64,000 nucleotides of DNA from Gammaproteobacteria bacterium (GTDB lineage: Bacteria > Pseudomonadota > Gammaproteobacteria > Burkholderiales > Burkholderiaceae_C). Under the pieces are notes generated by a model. That model had not been told where the DNA came from, did no database searches, and was given only the letters and a program-made list of their open reading frames with translations. Below, in pieces: positions 8,101-15,877 of this stretch. The stretch is from assembly GCA_018828125.1 (NCBI GenBank), contig JAHJWB010000022.1, positions 62,001 to 126,000 of the forward strand, given 5' to 3'. A program made the translations under genes and the position numbers. Numbering within the stretch: position 1 is the first letter of the stretch; each line of letters starts with the position of its first letter.

Positions 8101-8643
8101 ATGATGCAACGACGTCTCCTCCTCTCGGCCGCTGTGGCGGCGCCCGTGGTGCTGTCTGGCTGCGCCAGCCAGAACATCGATGGCTATGCCGGCGAAAAGC
8201 CGGTGCTGGACCTCGCCCAGTATTTCACCGGCACGATCGACGCATACGGCATCTTCCAGGACCGCAGCGGTCAGATCGTCAAACGCTTCACCGTCGTCAT
8301 GGTCTGCGAATGGAAGGGCAACGAAGGGGTTCTGGACGAAGCCTTCACCTATTCAGACGGCACCACGCAGCGCCGCATCTGGCGCCTGACCAAGCACGCC
8401 GATGGTCGCTACACGGGCGTCGCCGACGACGTGGTGGGCACCGCCAACGGGCAGACACGCGGCAACGCCTTTCGCTGGAACTACACGCTGGCCCTGCCGG
8501 TGGATGGCAAGGTCTACAACGTCGATCTGGACGACTGGATGTACCTCATCGACGACCGTGTGATGCTCAACCGCGCCACCATGAGCAAGTTCGGATTCCG
8601 TCTGGGCGAGATCACCTTGTCCTTTACCAAACGCGCACCATGA
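8101..8643 (+). CDS. DUF3833 family lipoprotein
   Basis: A 180-residue predicted lipoprotein: MMQRRLLLSAAVAAPVVLSGC ends in a lipobox with the lipidated Cys at position 21. The mature part carries the DUF3833 pattern (LAQYFTGTIDAYGIFQDRSGQIVKRFTV, then DGTTQRRIWRLTK, GNAFRWNYTLALPVDGK and FDDWMY-like LDDWMYLIDDRVMLNR). The family is unassigned but recurs in the same gene set as DUF1365 and CFA-like genes. Its beta-rich, lipocalin-like character suggests a lipid-binding or lipid-transfer role on a membrane face, which is inference. Spacing is 29 bases to the MFS gene and a 4-base overlap to the SDR gene. Confidence 0.85.
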   Translation: MMQRRLLLSAAVAAPVVLSGCASQNIDGYAGEKPVLDLAQYFTGTIDAYGIFQDRSGQIVKRFTVVMVCEWKGNEGVLDEAFTYSDGTTQRRIWRLTKHADGRYTGVADDVVGTANGQTRGNAFRWNYTLALPVDGKVYNVDLDDWMYLIDDRVMLNRATMSKFGFRLGEITLSFTKRAP

Positions 8644-9422
8644 GCCTCAACCCTCCCCTGCGCGACTGGCGCGGCCGCCGGGCCTGGCTCATCGGGGCCA
8701 GCAGCGGCATCGGCCGGGCTACGGCGGCGGCGCTGCATGCGCGCGGCGCGCAGGTCATCGTGTCGGCGCGCAGCGGCGATGCGCTGGAGGCCTTTGTGGC
8801 CCAGCATCCCGGCAGCATGGCGTTGCCGATCGACACGGCGGAGCCGGCTCAGGTGCAAGCAGCCGCCGCGCAGGTGCTTGCGGGCGGTCCGCTCGATATG
8901 GTGTGCTATTGCGCAGGCTACTACCGCGACATGCGTGCCACCGATTTCGACCTCGCGGTGGTCTTGCGCCACGAGCAGGTGAACTACAACGGTGTGCTGC
9001 ATGTGCTGGCCGCGGTTTTGCCCGGCATGCTGGAGACGGCGCAGGCCGGGCGCCCTGGGCACGTGAGCGTCATCAGCAGCGTTGCGGGTTTCAGGGGGCT
9101 GCCCAAAAGCCTGGCCTACGGGCCCACCAAGGCCGCGCTTATCAACCTGGCTGAGGCGTTGTACCTGGACCTGCATGACGTGGGCATGGGCGTGAGCGTG
9201 ATCAACCCCGGCTTTGTGGCCACGCCGCTCACGGCCGGCAATGATTTCACGATGCCCGCGCTGATTTCCCCCGAGGCTGCTGCCGCGGCCATCGTGCAAG
9301 GTTGGGAGCGGGGCCACTTCGACATCCACTTTCCCAAGCGCTTCACGCGGGTGATGAAGCTGCTGCGGCTGCTGCCGTATCGGTGGTACTTTCCGGCGGT
9401 TCGCAAGTTCACAGGCCTTTGA
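8640..9422 (+). CDS. SDR family NAD(P)-dependent oxidoreductase
   Basis: A 260-residue classical short-chain dehydrogenase. The cofactor motif AWLIGASSGIGRATAAALHARGAQVIVSAR is at residues 14-43, with basic residues after strand 2 that favour NADP(H). The catalytic Ser comes from VISSVAGF, and Tyr-Lys from LAYGPTKAALI. VINPGFVATPLT follows as expected. It would interconvert a hydroxyl and a carbonyl on a small or acyl substrate. In the operon it probably acts on the oxidised or methylated acyl product; no specific substrate can be given. It starts in an ATGA overlap with the lipoprotein gene and is followed by the last operon gene after 5 bases. Confidence 0.88.
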   Translation: MSLNPPLRDWRGRRAWLIGASSGIGRATAAALHARGAQVIVSARSGDALEAFVAQHPGSMALPIDTAEPAQVQAAAAQVLAGGPLDMVCYCAGYYRDMRATDFDLAVVLRHEQVNYNGVLHVLAAVLPGMLETAQAGRPGHVSVISSVAGFRGLPKSLAYGPTKAALINLAEALYLDLHDVGMGVSVINPGFVATPLTAGNDFTMPALISPEAAAAAIVQGWERGHFDIHFPKRFTRVMKLLRLLPYRWYFPAVRKFTGL

Positions 9423-9427
9423 CTCCT

Positions 9428-9883
9428 ATGCTGCCTCCCTACACCGCGCCCGCCACCGAAGAGGCCGTCACGCGCGTCATCGCGTTCTTTGAAAATCTCT
9501 CCCCGACCGATGTGGCCACCATCGGCCAGCTCTATGCGCCGCAGGCGCGTTTCAAGGACCCGTTCAACGAGGTGTTGGGCGTGCCCGCCATCCAGGCTAT
9601 TTTTGCCCACATGTTCGAGTCGCTGGAGCAGCCGCGTTTTGTGGTCACCGGGCGGGTGGTGCAGGGGCAGCAATGTTTCCTGACCTGGGACTTCGTGTTC
9701 GCTTTCAAGCGCTTTGAAAAGGGCGTGACGCAGACGGTGCGGGGTGCCTCCCACCTGGTGCTGGACGACCGCGGCCTGGTCACGCTGCACCGCGACTACT
9801 GGGATGCGGCGGAGGAACTGTACGAGAAACTGCCCGTGGTGGGGGCGCTGATGCGTTGGCTCAAGAAGCGCGCCAATAGCTAG
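9428..9883 (+). CDS. Nuclear transport factor 2-like protein
   Basis: A 151-residue protein of the NTF2/SnoaL-like cone fold. EEAVTRVIAFFENLSPTDVATIGQLYAPQARFKDPFNEVLG, then GVPAIQAIFAHMFESLEQPRFVV and DRGLVTLHRDYWDAAEELYEKLPVVGALMRWLKKR are standard for the branch found next to DUF3833 and SDR genes. The fold forms a hydrophobic pocket used for ligand binding or isomerase chemistry, so a cytoplasmic role on the same acyl intermediates is plausible. It is the last gene of the operon and ends 7 bases from the converging dehydratase gene. The ATG at 9428 follows the SDR stop closely and fits the domain boundary. Confidence 0.85.
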   Translation: MLPPYTAPATEEAVTRVIAFFENLSPTDVATIGQLYAPQARFKDPFNEVLGVPAIQAIFAHMFESLEQPRFVVTGRVVQGQQCFLTWDFVFAFKRFEKGVTQTVRGASHLVLDDRGLVTLHRDYWDAAEELYEKLPVVGALMRWLKKRANS

Positions 9884-9890
9884 GGCCTGT

Positions 9891-10796
9891 TCACCCCACT
9901 GCCCGGATGCGCGAATGCCCTGGCAAGGGCACTGCGCGTTGCAGCACCCCCTCGGCCAGCCACAGCGCGCTGTTCCAGGCTCGCTGCGCCACATAAGGCA
10001 GCGGGAGCTGCTGGTAGTCGTCGTTGAAGACTTCAAAGCTGTAGTCGCCCTGGTAGCCCATTCCGTCGAGCGTGCGCACCAGCGCGGCCAGCGCCTGGCT
10101 GTGAACGCCTTCGCCCGGGAACACGCGAAAGTGGCGTGCGGTGTCGATGCGCTCCTGAACTGTGCGGGTCTCCTGCCACATGAAGTCCGAGAGCTGCACC
10201 AGATAGATCTTGTCGGGGTCCACATCCGCGAGGGCCGCCAGCGGTGTGCTGGTAGCGAACTGGTGGTACGAATCGACGGCCAGGCCGAGGTTGGGGCAAT
10301 CGGCATGTTCGACCGCTGCCCAAGCCTGGTGTACCTCGTTGATGTGCCTGCCCCATGAAAGCCCTTCAAACGCCACGCGGATGCCGTGGGGCAGCGCCAG
10401 CAGGGCCAGTTTGCGCAGGTCGCGGGCAATGGCCTCGGCATCGGCCGTGGCGTGCGATGAGGTCGAACTGCAGGCCAGCAGCACGGGTGCGCCCAGGTCG
10501 CGCGCCATCAAAATCATCTGCTTGGCGATGTCCACCTTGTAGCTGTGCAGGTGGCCCGACAGCCCTTCAAAGTCGCGCAGCACCTGGAACCCCGTCACGC
10601 GCAGGCCACTGCTGCGCACGGCGTGCACGGCCGCTTCGATACCTTGCGGATGGCCCACGAGGTCGCGGGCGGCCAGCATGATCTGGCCAAAGCCGGCGGC
10701 CTTGACGGCGGCGAGCTTGGCTTCAAGCGGACCGGCCAGGCTGATGGTGTCCATGCCGAAGTCGGCAACGTTGCGTTGCATGGTGGATGTGCGCAT
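9891..10796 (-). CDS. 3-dehydroshikimate dehydratase, TIM-barrel component (split enzyme)
   Basis: A 301-residue sugar-phosphate isomerase/epimerase-type TIM barrel. Likely divalent metal ligands are visible in order: Glu in FEGLSWGRH, Asp in AVDSYHQ, Gln in LVQLSD and Glu in FEVFNDDY, the pattern of the DSD half of QsuB/QuiC enzymes. That activity dehydrates 3-dehydroshikimate to protocatechuate. In the two-domain enzymes this barrel is fused to a C-terminal HPPD-like domain; here that domain is the adjacent upstream gene, 15 bases away. The shikimate dehydrogenase and TRAP transporter upstream support the assignment. GGGAG lies before the start. It is the last gene of the catabolic operon. 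Confidence 0.8.
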   Translation of the reverse strand: MRTSTMQRNVADFGMDTISLAGPLEAKLAAVKAAGFGQIMLAARDLVGHPQGIEAAVHAVRSSGLRVTGFQVLRDFEGLSGHLHSYKVDIAKQMILMARDLGAPVLLACSSTSSHATADAEAIARDLRKLALLALPHGIRVAFEGLSWGRHINEVHQAWAAVEHADCPNLGLAVDSYHQFATSTPLAALADVDPDKIYLVQLSDFMWQETRTVQERIDTARHFRVFPGEGVHSQALAALVRTLDGMGYQGDYSFEVFNDDYQQLPLPYVAQRAWNSALWLAEGVLQRAVPLPGHSRIRAVG

Positions 10797-10811
10797 GGGT
10801 GATCTCCCGGC

Positions 10812-11711
10812 TTAGCGTGCGTCCAGCACCAACTCGAAACTGGGCGAGCCCACATCGGCGCGCGTGAGGGCACCGCGGGTGCCGGTGTGCACGCCCGTGG
10901 GGGACTCGACAAAGTCCACGCCCCGCGCACGCAGTGCGTTCACCGTGGCCAGCACATCGGGCGTGCCAAAGGCCACGCGCTGCAGCAGTTCCTCGGGGTC
11001 GGCGTCAATGGCATCCACGAGGGGCTCAATCAGCTGCCAGTGCAGCGTGCCGCAAGGGCTGGCCAGAATGCGGCCATGGGTGAGCACGCCAAACGACTGC
11101 TCGGGCGAAAGCTCCGCAAAACCAAACAGCTCTGCGTAGAAATGAATCCAGTCCTGCGCGCGGCCCAGGCCGATGTACTGCACCACGCCGAAGAGATGCA
11201 AACCCGTCAGCACGACCGGTGGAGACGCCACGACTGGGATCGACACAAAGTCCACGTCGTAGATCGAGAATTCCTTGAACCGGTCCACAAAATAGATGCG
11301 GCTGGATCCCACGCCGTGAATGGCAGGGATGTTCAACTCCATCACTTCGACCTCGGTGTGTACGGCCCAGGCGCCCAGTTCCAGCACACGGCGGTAGGCG
11401 GCGGCGGCATTGCCCACCCGAAACGCGATGGCGGTCAGCACCGGGGCTTCCGTCAGCGCCGGGGGGGCGTGGATACCGGTGCGTTCGTTGTCCTGATGGG
11501 CGTTCACAATGATGTTCATGTCGCCCTGTCGGTACAGCAGCACTTCGCGCGAGCGGTGGCGTGCCACGGGCTGAAAGCCCATGCGCTCCAGCGCCTGGCC
11601 CAGCGCCTGCGGTCGACTGGTGGCGTATTCAATGAACTCCACCCCTTGCAGACCCAGGGGGTTGGGCAGATCGCCCAGCGCTTCGCGGGTGGCCATCATG
11701 GGGGTGCTCAT
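10812..11711 (-). CDS. VOC-fold HPPD-like component of 3-dehydroshikimate dehydratase
   Basis: A 299-residue protein with two vicinal-oxygen-chelate modules resembling 4-hydroxyphenylpyruvate dioxygenase and the C-terminal half of bacterial two-domain dehydroshikimate dehydratases. The N-terminal module starts LGLQGVEFIEYATSRPQALGQALERMGF and the second starts LTGLHLFGVVQYIG. Of the three expected iron ligands, His172 and Glu293 (SFELVLDAR) are present. The middle one, normally His in a QHIAF-type motif, reads QRVAF (Arg245). A working dioxygenase is therefore unlikely, and a structural or regulatory partner for the barrel protein is more plausible. AAGGAG precedes the ATG. In databases it may be labelled HPPD. 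Confidence 0.75.
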   Translation of the reverse strand: MSTPMMATREALGDLPNPLGLQGVEFIEYATSRPQALGQALERMGFQPVARHRSREVLLYRQGDMNIIVNAHQDNERTGIHAPPALTEAPVLTAIAFRVGNAAAAYRRVLELGAWAVHTEVEVMELNIPAIHGVGSSRIYFVDRFKEFSIYDVDFVSIPVVASPPVVLTGLHLFGVVQYIGLGRAQDWIHFYAELFGFAELSPEQSFGVLTHGRILASPCGTLHWQLIEPLVDAIDADPEELLQRVAFGTPDVLATVNALRARGVDFVESPTGVHTGTRGALTRADVGSPSFELVLDAR

Positions 11712-11749
11712 GGGTTCGACTCCTTGTGATTTGCGGCAGGTAGTGGGAT

Positions 11750-12610
11750 TCAGCGGGCGCTGACCAGACGGCGGAAATGCGCGTCCATGCGGGTTGCGTC
11801 AGGGGCCTCGCCGGTGAAAAGCTCGAACGCGCCCAAGGCCTGGCCCACAGCCATGCCGCCGCCGTCCGACACCTTGCAGCCCAGGGTTCGCGCGGCCTGC
11901 ACCAGTGCGGTGTCGAGCGGGAAATACACCACCTCGGACACCCACATGTCAGGTCGCAGCAAGGCCACATCAAGCGGCAGCCCGGGCAGCTTGTCCATGC
12001 CGGTGGGCGTGGCGTGGATCAGGCCGGTGGCCTGCGCCATGGCCGAGCGGATCTCGGCGGCCTCTGACCGGGGGCCATAGAGCGCGTTCACATCAGCGGC
12101 CAGTTGTGCGGCCCGTTCAGGTTGGGCATCCACGATGCTCAGGTGCTTTGCACCCAGCCGCAGCACCGCGTGCGCGATGGCCGCCCCCGCACCGCCCGCG
12201 CCCAGCAGCACTGCGTGGCCCAAGTCGGCGCCTGGCAGCGCGCGGGTAAAGCCCCAGGCCCAACCCGATCCATCGGTGTTGTGCCCCACCAGCTGGCCAT
12301 CTTCGACCACCACGGTGTTGACGGCGCCCATTGCCTGCGCTTCTTCAGACAGGCGGTCCAGATGGGGGATCACCGCCTGTTTGCACGGGTAAGTTACGTT
12401 GCACCCGGCATAGCCCATGATGCGTGCGGCCGACAGCAGCGTGGGCAGCTGTTCGACCGTAGAGGCCGAGTGGTCCAGGTCAATCAGCTGGTAGTGCAGG
12501 CGCATGCCATGGTGGCGTGCTTCCTCTTCGTGCAGCGCGGGCGACAGCGACTTCTGGATGCCGGCACCGATCAGCCCGATCAGCACCTTGCGGGGGCTCG
12601 TGGAAGACAT
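11750..12610 (-). CDS. Shikimate/quinate dehydrogenase (catabolic AroE-like)
   Basis: A 286-residue shikimate dehydrogenase family protein. Substrate-binding SLSP is near the N-terminus, the catalytic Lys is in NVTYPCKQ, the Asp is in HNTDGSG, and the nucleotide motif is LLGAGGAGAAIAHAV. The strand-2 end reads SIVDAQPERA; an Asp here in place of the NRT-type basic loop favours NAD+ over NADP+, as in catabolic YdiB/QuiA-type soluble enzymes. It would oxidise shikimate (or quinate) to the 3-dehydro compound, which feeds the dehydratase genes downstream. Start chosen at MSSTSPRK, 126 bases after dctP; an upstream ATG at 12661 would add 17 residues that look non-conserved. Confidence 0.85.
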   Translation of the reverse strand: MSSTSPRKVLIGLIGAGIQKSLSPALHEEEARHHGMRLHYQLIDLDHSASTVEQLPTLLSAARIMGYAGCNVTYPCKQAVIPHLDRLSEEAQAMGAVNTVVVEDGQLVGHNTDGSGWAWGFTRALPGADLGHAVLLGAGGAGAAIAHAVLRLGAKHLSIVDAQPERAAQLAADVNALYGPRSEAAEIRSAMAQATGLIHATPTGMDKLPGLPLDVALLRPDMWVSEVVYFPLDTALVQAARTLGCKVSDGGGMAVGQALGAFELFTGEAPDATRMDAHFRRLVSAR

Positions 12611-12736
12611 GATGGGCTCGGTGGTGGGAGTGATCGGAAGATCAAGGAGCGGGATGCTCATGGAAAAAAATGAAATTCGGCGGGCGCTGACAACGCGGTA
12701 TTGCCGCAAGCCAGCGCACGGTTGGCTGCGTTCAGA

Positions 12737-13741
12737 TCACTTGCCGCCGCGCAGTTTGGCCAGCGTGGCGTAGACCTCTTGCACTGTCTCGGCGCCGACC
12801 TTGTCGCTGTGTTTTTCCACGACGGGCTTGACCTTGGCGCGCAGCTTGTCGACCTCTGCGGGAGAGAATTCAGTGACCTGCATGCCGGCCTTTTTCAGCT
12901 CTTCCAGCGCCACGTCGGCCTGCGAGCGCGATACGCTGCGCTGGAAGGTTGTGGCCTCGGCCATGGCTTCGGTCACGGCCTTTTGGTCGGCCGGGTTCAG
13001 ACTGTCCCAGAACTTCTTGCTCAGGATGACGGCTTGCGGGTTGTACATGTGGCGCGTGATCGTCAGGTGCTTTTGCACCTCGGCGAACTTGGACGACAGA
13101 ATGGTCGAGAACGGATTCTCCTGACCGTCCACCGCTTTTTGCTCCATGGCGGTGTACAGCTCGGGGAACGGCATGGGCACAGCGTTGGCGCCCAGCGCAT
13201 TGAACATGTCAATGTAGATGGGCGACTGGATCACGCGGATCTTGAGGCCCGCAATGTCTTCGGCCTTGGTGATGGGCTTCTTGCTGTTGGTGAGGTTGCG
13301 AAACCCCAGCTCCCAGTAGCCCAGACCCACCAGATTCTTGGCCTGCAGCTTGTCGAGCAATTTCTTGCCGAACGGGCCATCGGTCACGGCATCGGCTTCT
13401 TGTGGCGAAGCAAACAGAAACGGGAAGTCGTAGATGCCGAATTCCTTGGCCTGTGCCGACAGGATGCCGGCATTAAGCACCGTCATTTCCACCGTGCCAC
13501 CTTGCAGTGCAGACACCGTCTGCAAGTCACCCCCCAGCGTACCGCCCGGGAAAAGCTTGACGGCAATGCGTCCATTGGTCTTAGCCGCCACGAGGTCGGC
13601 AAATTTCTGCGCGCCTTGGGCTTGGGGGTGTTCCTTCTGGTTCTGGAATGCGAACTTGATGGTGCGCTCCTGCGCATGCGCGGCAGGTAGCAGCGATGCG
13701 GCAATCAGGGCTGTGGCGAGCAGGGTTTTGAACAGCTTCAT
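12737..13741 (-). CDS. TRAP transporter solute-binding protein (DctP family)
   Basis: A 334-residue periplasmic binding protein with a Sec signal peptide (cleavage near AAHAQE). Family blocks include TIKFAFQNQKEHPQAQGAQKFADLV, KLFPGGTLGGDLQTVSALQGGTVEM, the arginine-containing GLKIRVIQSPIYIDMFNALGANAVPMPFPELYTAMEQKAVDGQENP, and the KHLTITRHMYNP strand. The Arg in the RVIQSP block normally pairs with the substrate carboxylate, so an organic acid is expected; by context shikimate, quinate or dehydroshikimate. AGGAG lies 8 bases before the ATG at 13741 and only 2 before an upstream ATG at 13747, so I chose 13741. It works with the adjacent DctM and DctQ membrane proteins. Confidence 0.92.
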   Translation of the reverse strand: MKLFKTLLATALIAASLLPAAHAQERTIKFAFQNQKEHPQAQGAQKFADLVAAKTNGRIAVKLFPGGTLGGDLQTVSALQGGTVEMTVLNAGILSAQAKEFGIYDFPFLFASPQEADAVTDGPFGKKLLDKLQAKNLVGLGYWELGFRNLTNSKKPITKAEDIAGLKIRVIQSPIYIDMFNALGANAVPMPFPELYTAMEQKAVDGQENPFSTILSSKFAEVQKHLTITRHMYNPQAVILSKKFWDSLNPADQKAVTEAMAEATTFQRSVSRSQADVALEELKKAGMQVTEFSPAEVDKLRAKVKPVVEKHSDKVGAETVQEVYATLAKLRGGK

Positions 13742-13816
13742 GGACATGTCTCCTTGGGTTTTTGGCGAGGTAAATACAAATCAGGGGTGGGTATCGGGGC
13801 GGGGCGCATGGCGTGC

Positions 13817-15097
13817 TCAGCCGGCAAGCCAGCGCAGCGGCACCGTGACGAGGGATGGAATAATCACCAGCAGCAATACGATGGCAAACTGCGCGGCCAC
13901 AAAGGGCAAGACGCCTCGCGTGACCTCGCCCATGGACACCCGGCCGACACCGGCCACCACGTTCAGCACGGTGCCTACCGGCGGGGTGATAAGGCCTATG
14001 GCGTTGACCATGATGAACAGCACCCCGAAGTAGACCGGGTCAATGCCAGCGGCCTTGACGACCGGCATGAGCACCGGCGTCATGATGAGAATGGTGGGTG
14101 TCATGTCCATGGCGGTGCCCACCACCATCACCAGCACCATGATGGCCAACAGCAGCACGGTCTGGTTACCCATGAACGGCTGGAGCATGTCGATCACCTT
14201 GCTTGGCATGTCCGCCACGGTGATCAGCCACGCCGACACCATGGCAGCGGCCACCAGGAACATCACGATCGCGCTGGTGCGCGCTGCGGACTGAAAAATC
14301 TCAGCCAGTTGGCGCAGAGTCAGTTCGCGGTACACCAACATGGCCACACACAGCGCGTACACGGCTGCCACGACCGCTGCTTCGGTGGGGGTGAACACCC
14401 CCATGCGCAGTCCGACCAGAATGATGACCGGCAGGCCCAAAGCCCACACAGACTCCTTGAGAGCTATCAGAACCTCTGCGCGCGAGGCCTTGGCGGGCGG
14501 AGCGACCTGCTCCTTGCGCACCAGCCACCACCAGGTGCCCGCCAGCGCCACACCCAGCAGCAGTCCGGGCACGATGCCTGCCAGAAACAACTTGCTGATC
14601 GACACATTGCCCGCGACCCCAAAAATCACGAACCCGATGGACGGTGGAATGACCGGCGCGATGATGCCGGCCGAGGCAATCAACCCCGCCGACCGGGCCT
14701 TGTTGTGGCCTGCGGCCACCATCATCGGCAACAGCAACGAGGCCAGCGCAGCAGCATCGGCCACCGCCGAGCCCGACACGGCGGCCAGAATGACTGCTGC
14801 CATGATGGCCACGTAACCCAGCCCGCCGGGCACATGCCCGACCACGGCCAGAGCGAGCTTGACGATGCGGCGCGACAACCCGCCCACGTTCATGATTTCG
14901 CCTGCGAGCATAAAGAACGGCACGGCCAGCAGCGGAAAGCTGTCAGCCCCGTTGATCACGTTCTGCGCGAGGATTTGCGCGTCAAACAGATCCAGGTGCC
15001 ACATCAGCGCCACGCCGCTGATCAAGAGTGCAAACGCGATCGGGATGCCAATCGCCATGGCGAGCAGCAGGGACCCGAGAAAAATGGTGATGGTCAT
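13817..15097 (-). CDS. TRAP transporter large permease (DctM family)
   Basis: A 426-residue inner-membrane protein, nearly all hydrophobic helices. It begins MTITIFLGSLLLAMAIGIPIAFALLISG. It contains PFFMLAGEIMNVGGLSRRIVKLA, SAVADAAALASLLLPMM and SAGIIAPVIPPSIGFVIFG, hallmarks of the DctM permease. Related helices recur in the second half (MDMTPTILIMTPVLMPVVKAAGIDPVYFGVLFIMVNAIGLITPPVGTVLNV). It carries the sodium-coupled transport path of the TRAP system and accepts substrate from the DctP protein encoded next. The gap to dctQ is 25 bases. Confidence 0.94.
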   Translation of the reverse strand: MTITIFLGSLLLAMAIGIPIAFALLISGVALMWHLDLFDAQILAQNVINGADSFPLLAVPFFMLAGEIMNVGGLSRRIVKLALAVVGHVPGGLGYVAIMAAVILAAVSGSAVADAAALASLLLPMMVAAGHNKARSAGLIASAGIIAPVIPPSIGFVIFGVAGNVSISKLFLAGIVPGLLLGVALAGTWWWLVRKEQVAPPAKASRAEVLIALKESVWALGLPVIILVGLRMGVFTPTEAAVVAAVYALCVAMLVYRELTLRQLAEIFQSAARTSAIVMFLVAAAMVSAWLITVADMPSKVIDMLQPFMGNQTVLLLAIMVLVMVVGTAMDMTPTILIMTPVLMPVVKAAGIDPVYFGVLFIMVNAIGLITPPVGTVLNVVAGVGRVSMGEVTRGVLPFVAAQFAIVLLLVIIPSLVTVPLRWLAG

Positions 15098-15122
15098 CGT
15101 TGCGCCGTGTGATTGCGTGGAT

Positions 15123-15677
15123 TCAGTGGCGCTTGTCGGCCGCAGAGGTCGGCGCTATGGGTTCTTCGCTACCAGCAGCCATGACCAGGTCCTGTGCGTC
15201 CGCTGCATGGAGCAACGTGTGGAGGAGGTCGCGCAGCAAGATGGCCAGGGCTGATGCGCCCATCAGCACACCGCTCGCGTAAAAAATGCCCACTGATGCG
15301 CCCGTCACCGGCGCCTCGGTCTCCCAATTGATCAGCATCTGCGCCCAGCTGCCACGCAGTAGCAACCACGACACATACAACATGGCCAGCTGCGCTACCA
15401 CAAGGCAGGCCTTCTTGCCCCGGGCGGGCAGGCGTGCCACCACGATGTCGGTGCCCAGGTGGCCATGTTCGCGCAGCGCCACCACTGCACCCATGAAGGT
15501 CAGCCACACAAACAGCCAACGCGACAGCTCTTCAGAGATGGTGATGCCCGTGTTGAACACGTAGCGCAGCACAACATTGCCAAACACCAGCACCACCATC
15601 GCGGCCAGGAACAGGCCGCCCAATGCATCAAGCACGCGGGTGTATCCCCGCAGCATGCGGTCGGCCAGTGCAAACAT
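15123..15677 (-). CDS. TRAP transporter small permease (DctQ family)
   Basis: A 184-residue inner-membrane protein with four predicted helices. GLFLAAMVVLVFGNVVLRYVFNTGITISEELSRWLFVWLTFMGAVVALREHGHLG is the diagnostic DctQ segment, including the EELSR and REHGHLG motifs. It forms the membrane complex with DctM. GGAG lies just before the start. Upstream, 41-56 bases before the ATG, is a 16-bp palindrome that is the best candidate operator for the TetR-type regulator encoded next. This is the first gene of the transport and catabolic operon running down to 9891. Confidence 0.92.
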   Translation of the reverse strand: MFALADRMLRGYTRVLDALGGLFLAAMVVLVFGNVVLRYVFNTGITISEELSRWLFVWLTFMGAVVALREHGHLGTDIVVARLPARGKKACLVVAQLAMLYVSWLLLRGSWAQMLINWETEAPVTGASVGIFYASGVLMGASALAILLRDLLHTLLHAADAQDLVMAAGSEEPIAPTSAADKRH

Positions 15678-15717
15678 GGTGTCTCCATTCGTTGTGAGTG
15701 CCTGGAAAAGAATTTTG

Positions 15718-15733
15718 TACGAACTGGTTAGTA
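15718..15733. promoter_or_regulatory. Candidate TetR operator before dctQ
   Basis: TACGAACTGGTTAGTA is an imperfect palindrome (TAC-N-AAC-NN-GTT-N-GTA, 12 of 16 positions symmetrical). It lies in the AT-rich gap between the TetR gene and dctQ. Length and symmetry suit a TetR dimer, and the position would block the operon promoter. Confidence 0.5.
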
Positions 15734-15877
15734 TTTAAACTAGGGGCAAACCCTTGTCGTGTAGACGGCGAAAAAATCGGATCGAAATGCGGCGCGGCGC
15801 GGTCTTGCGCTGTGGCGGGTGTTGCGCAATCGGCTCGCTTCTTTTTCCGGGAAGGCGCGAAGCGCCTCAGGAGAACG

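Noticed and set aside
13754-15112. A 452-codon plus-strand open frame rich in His, Gln and Asp
   Set aside because: Antisense to dctM, which has clear TRAP permease motifs.
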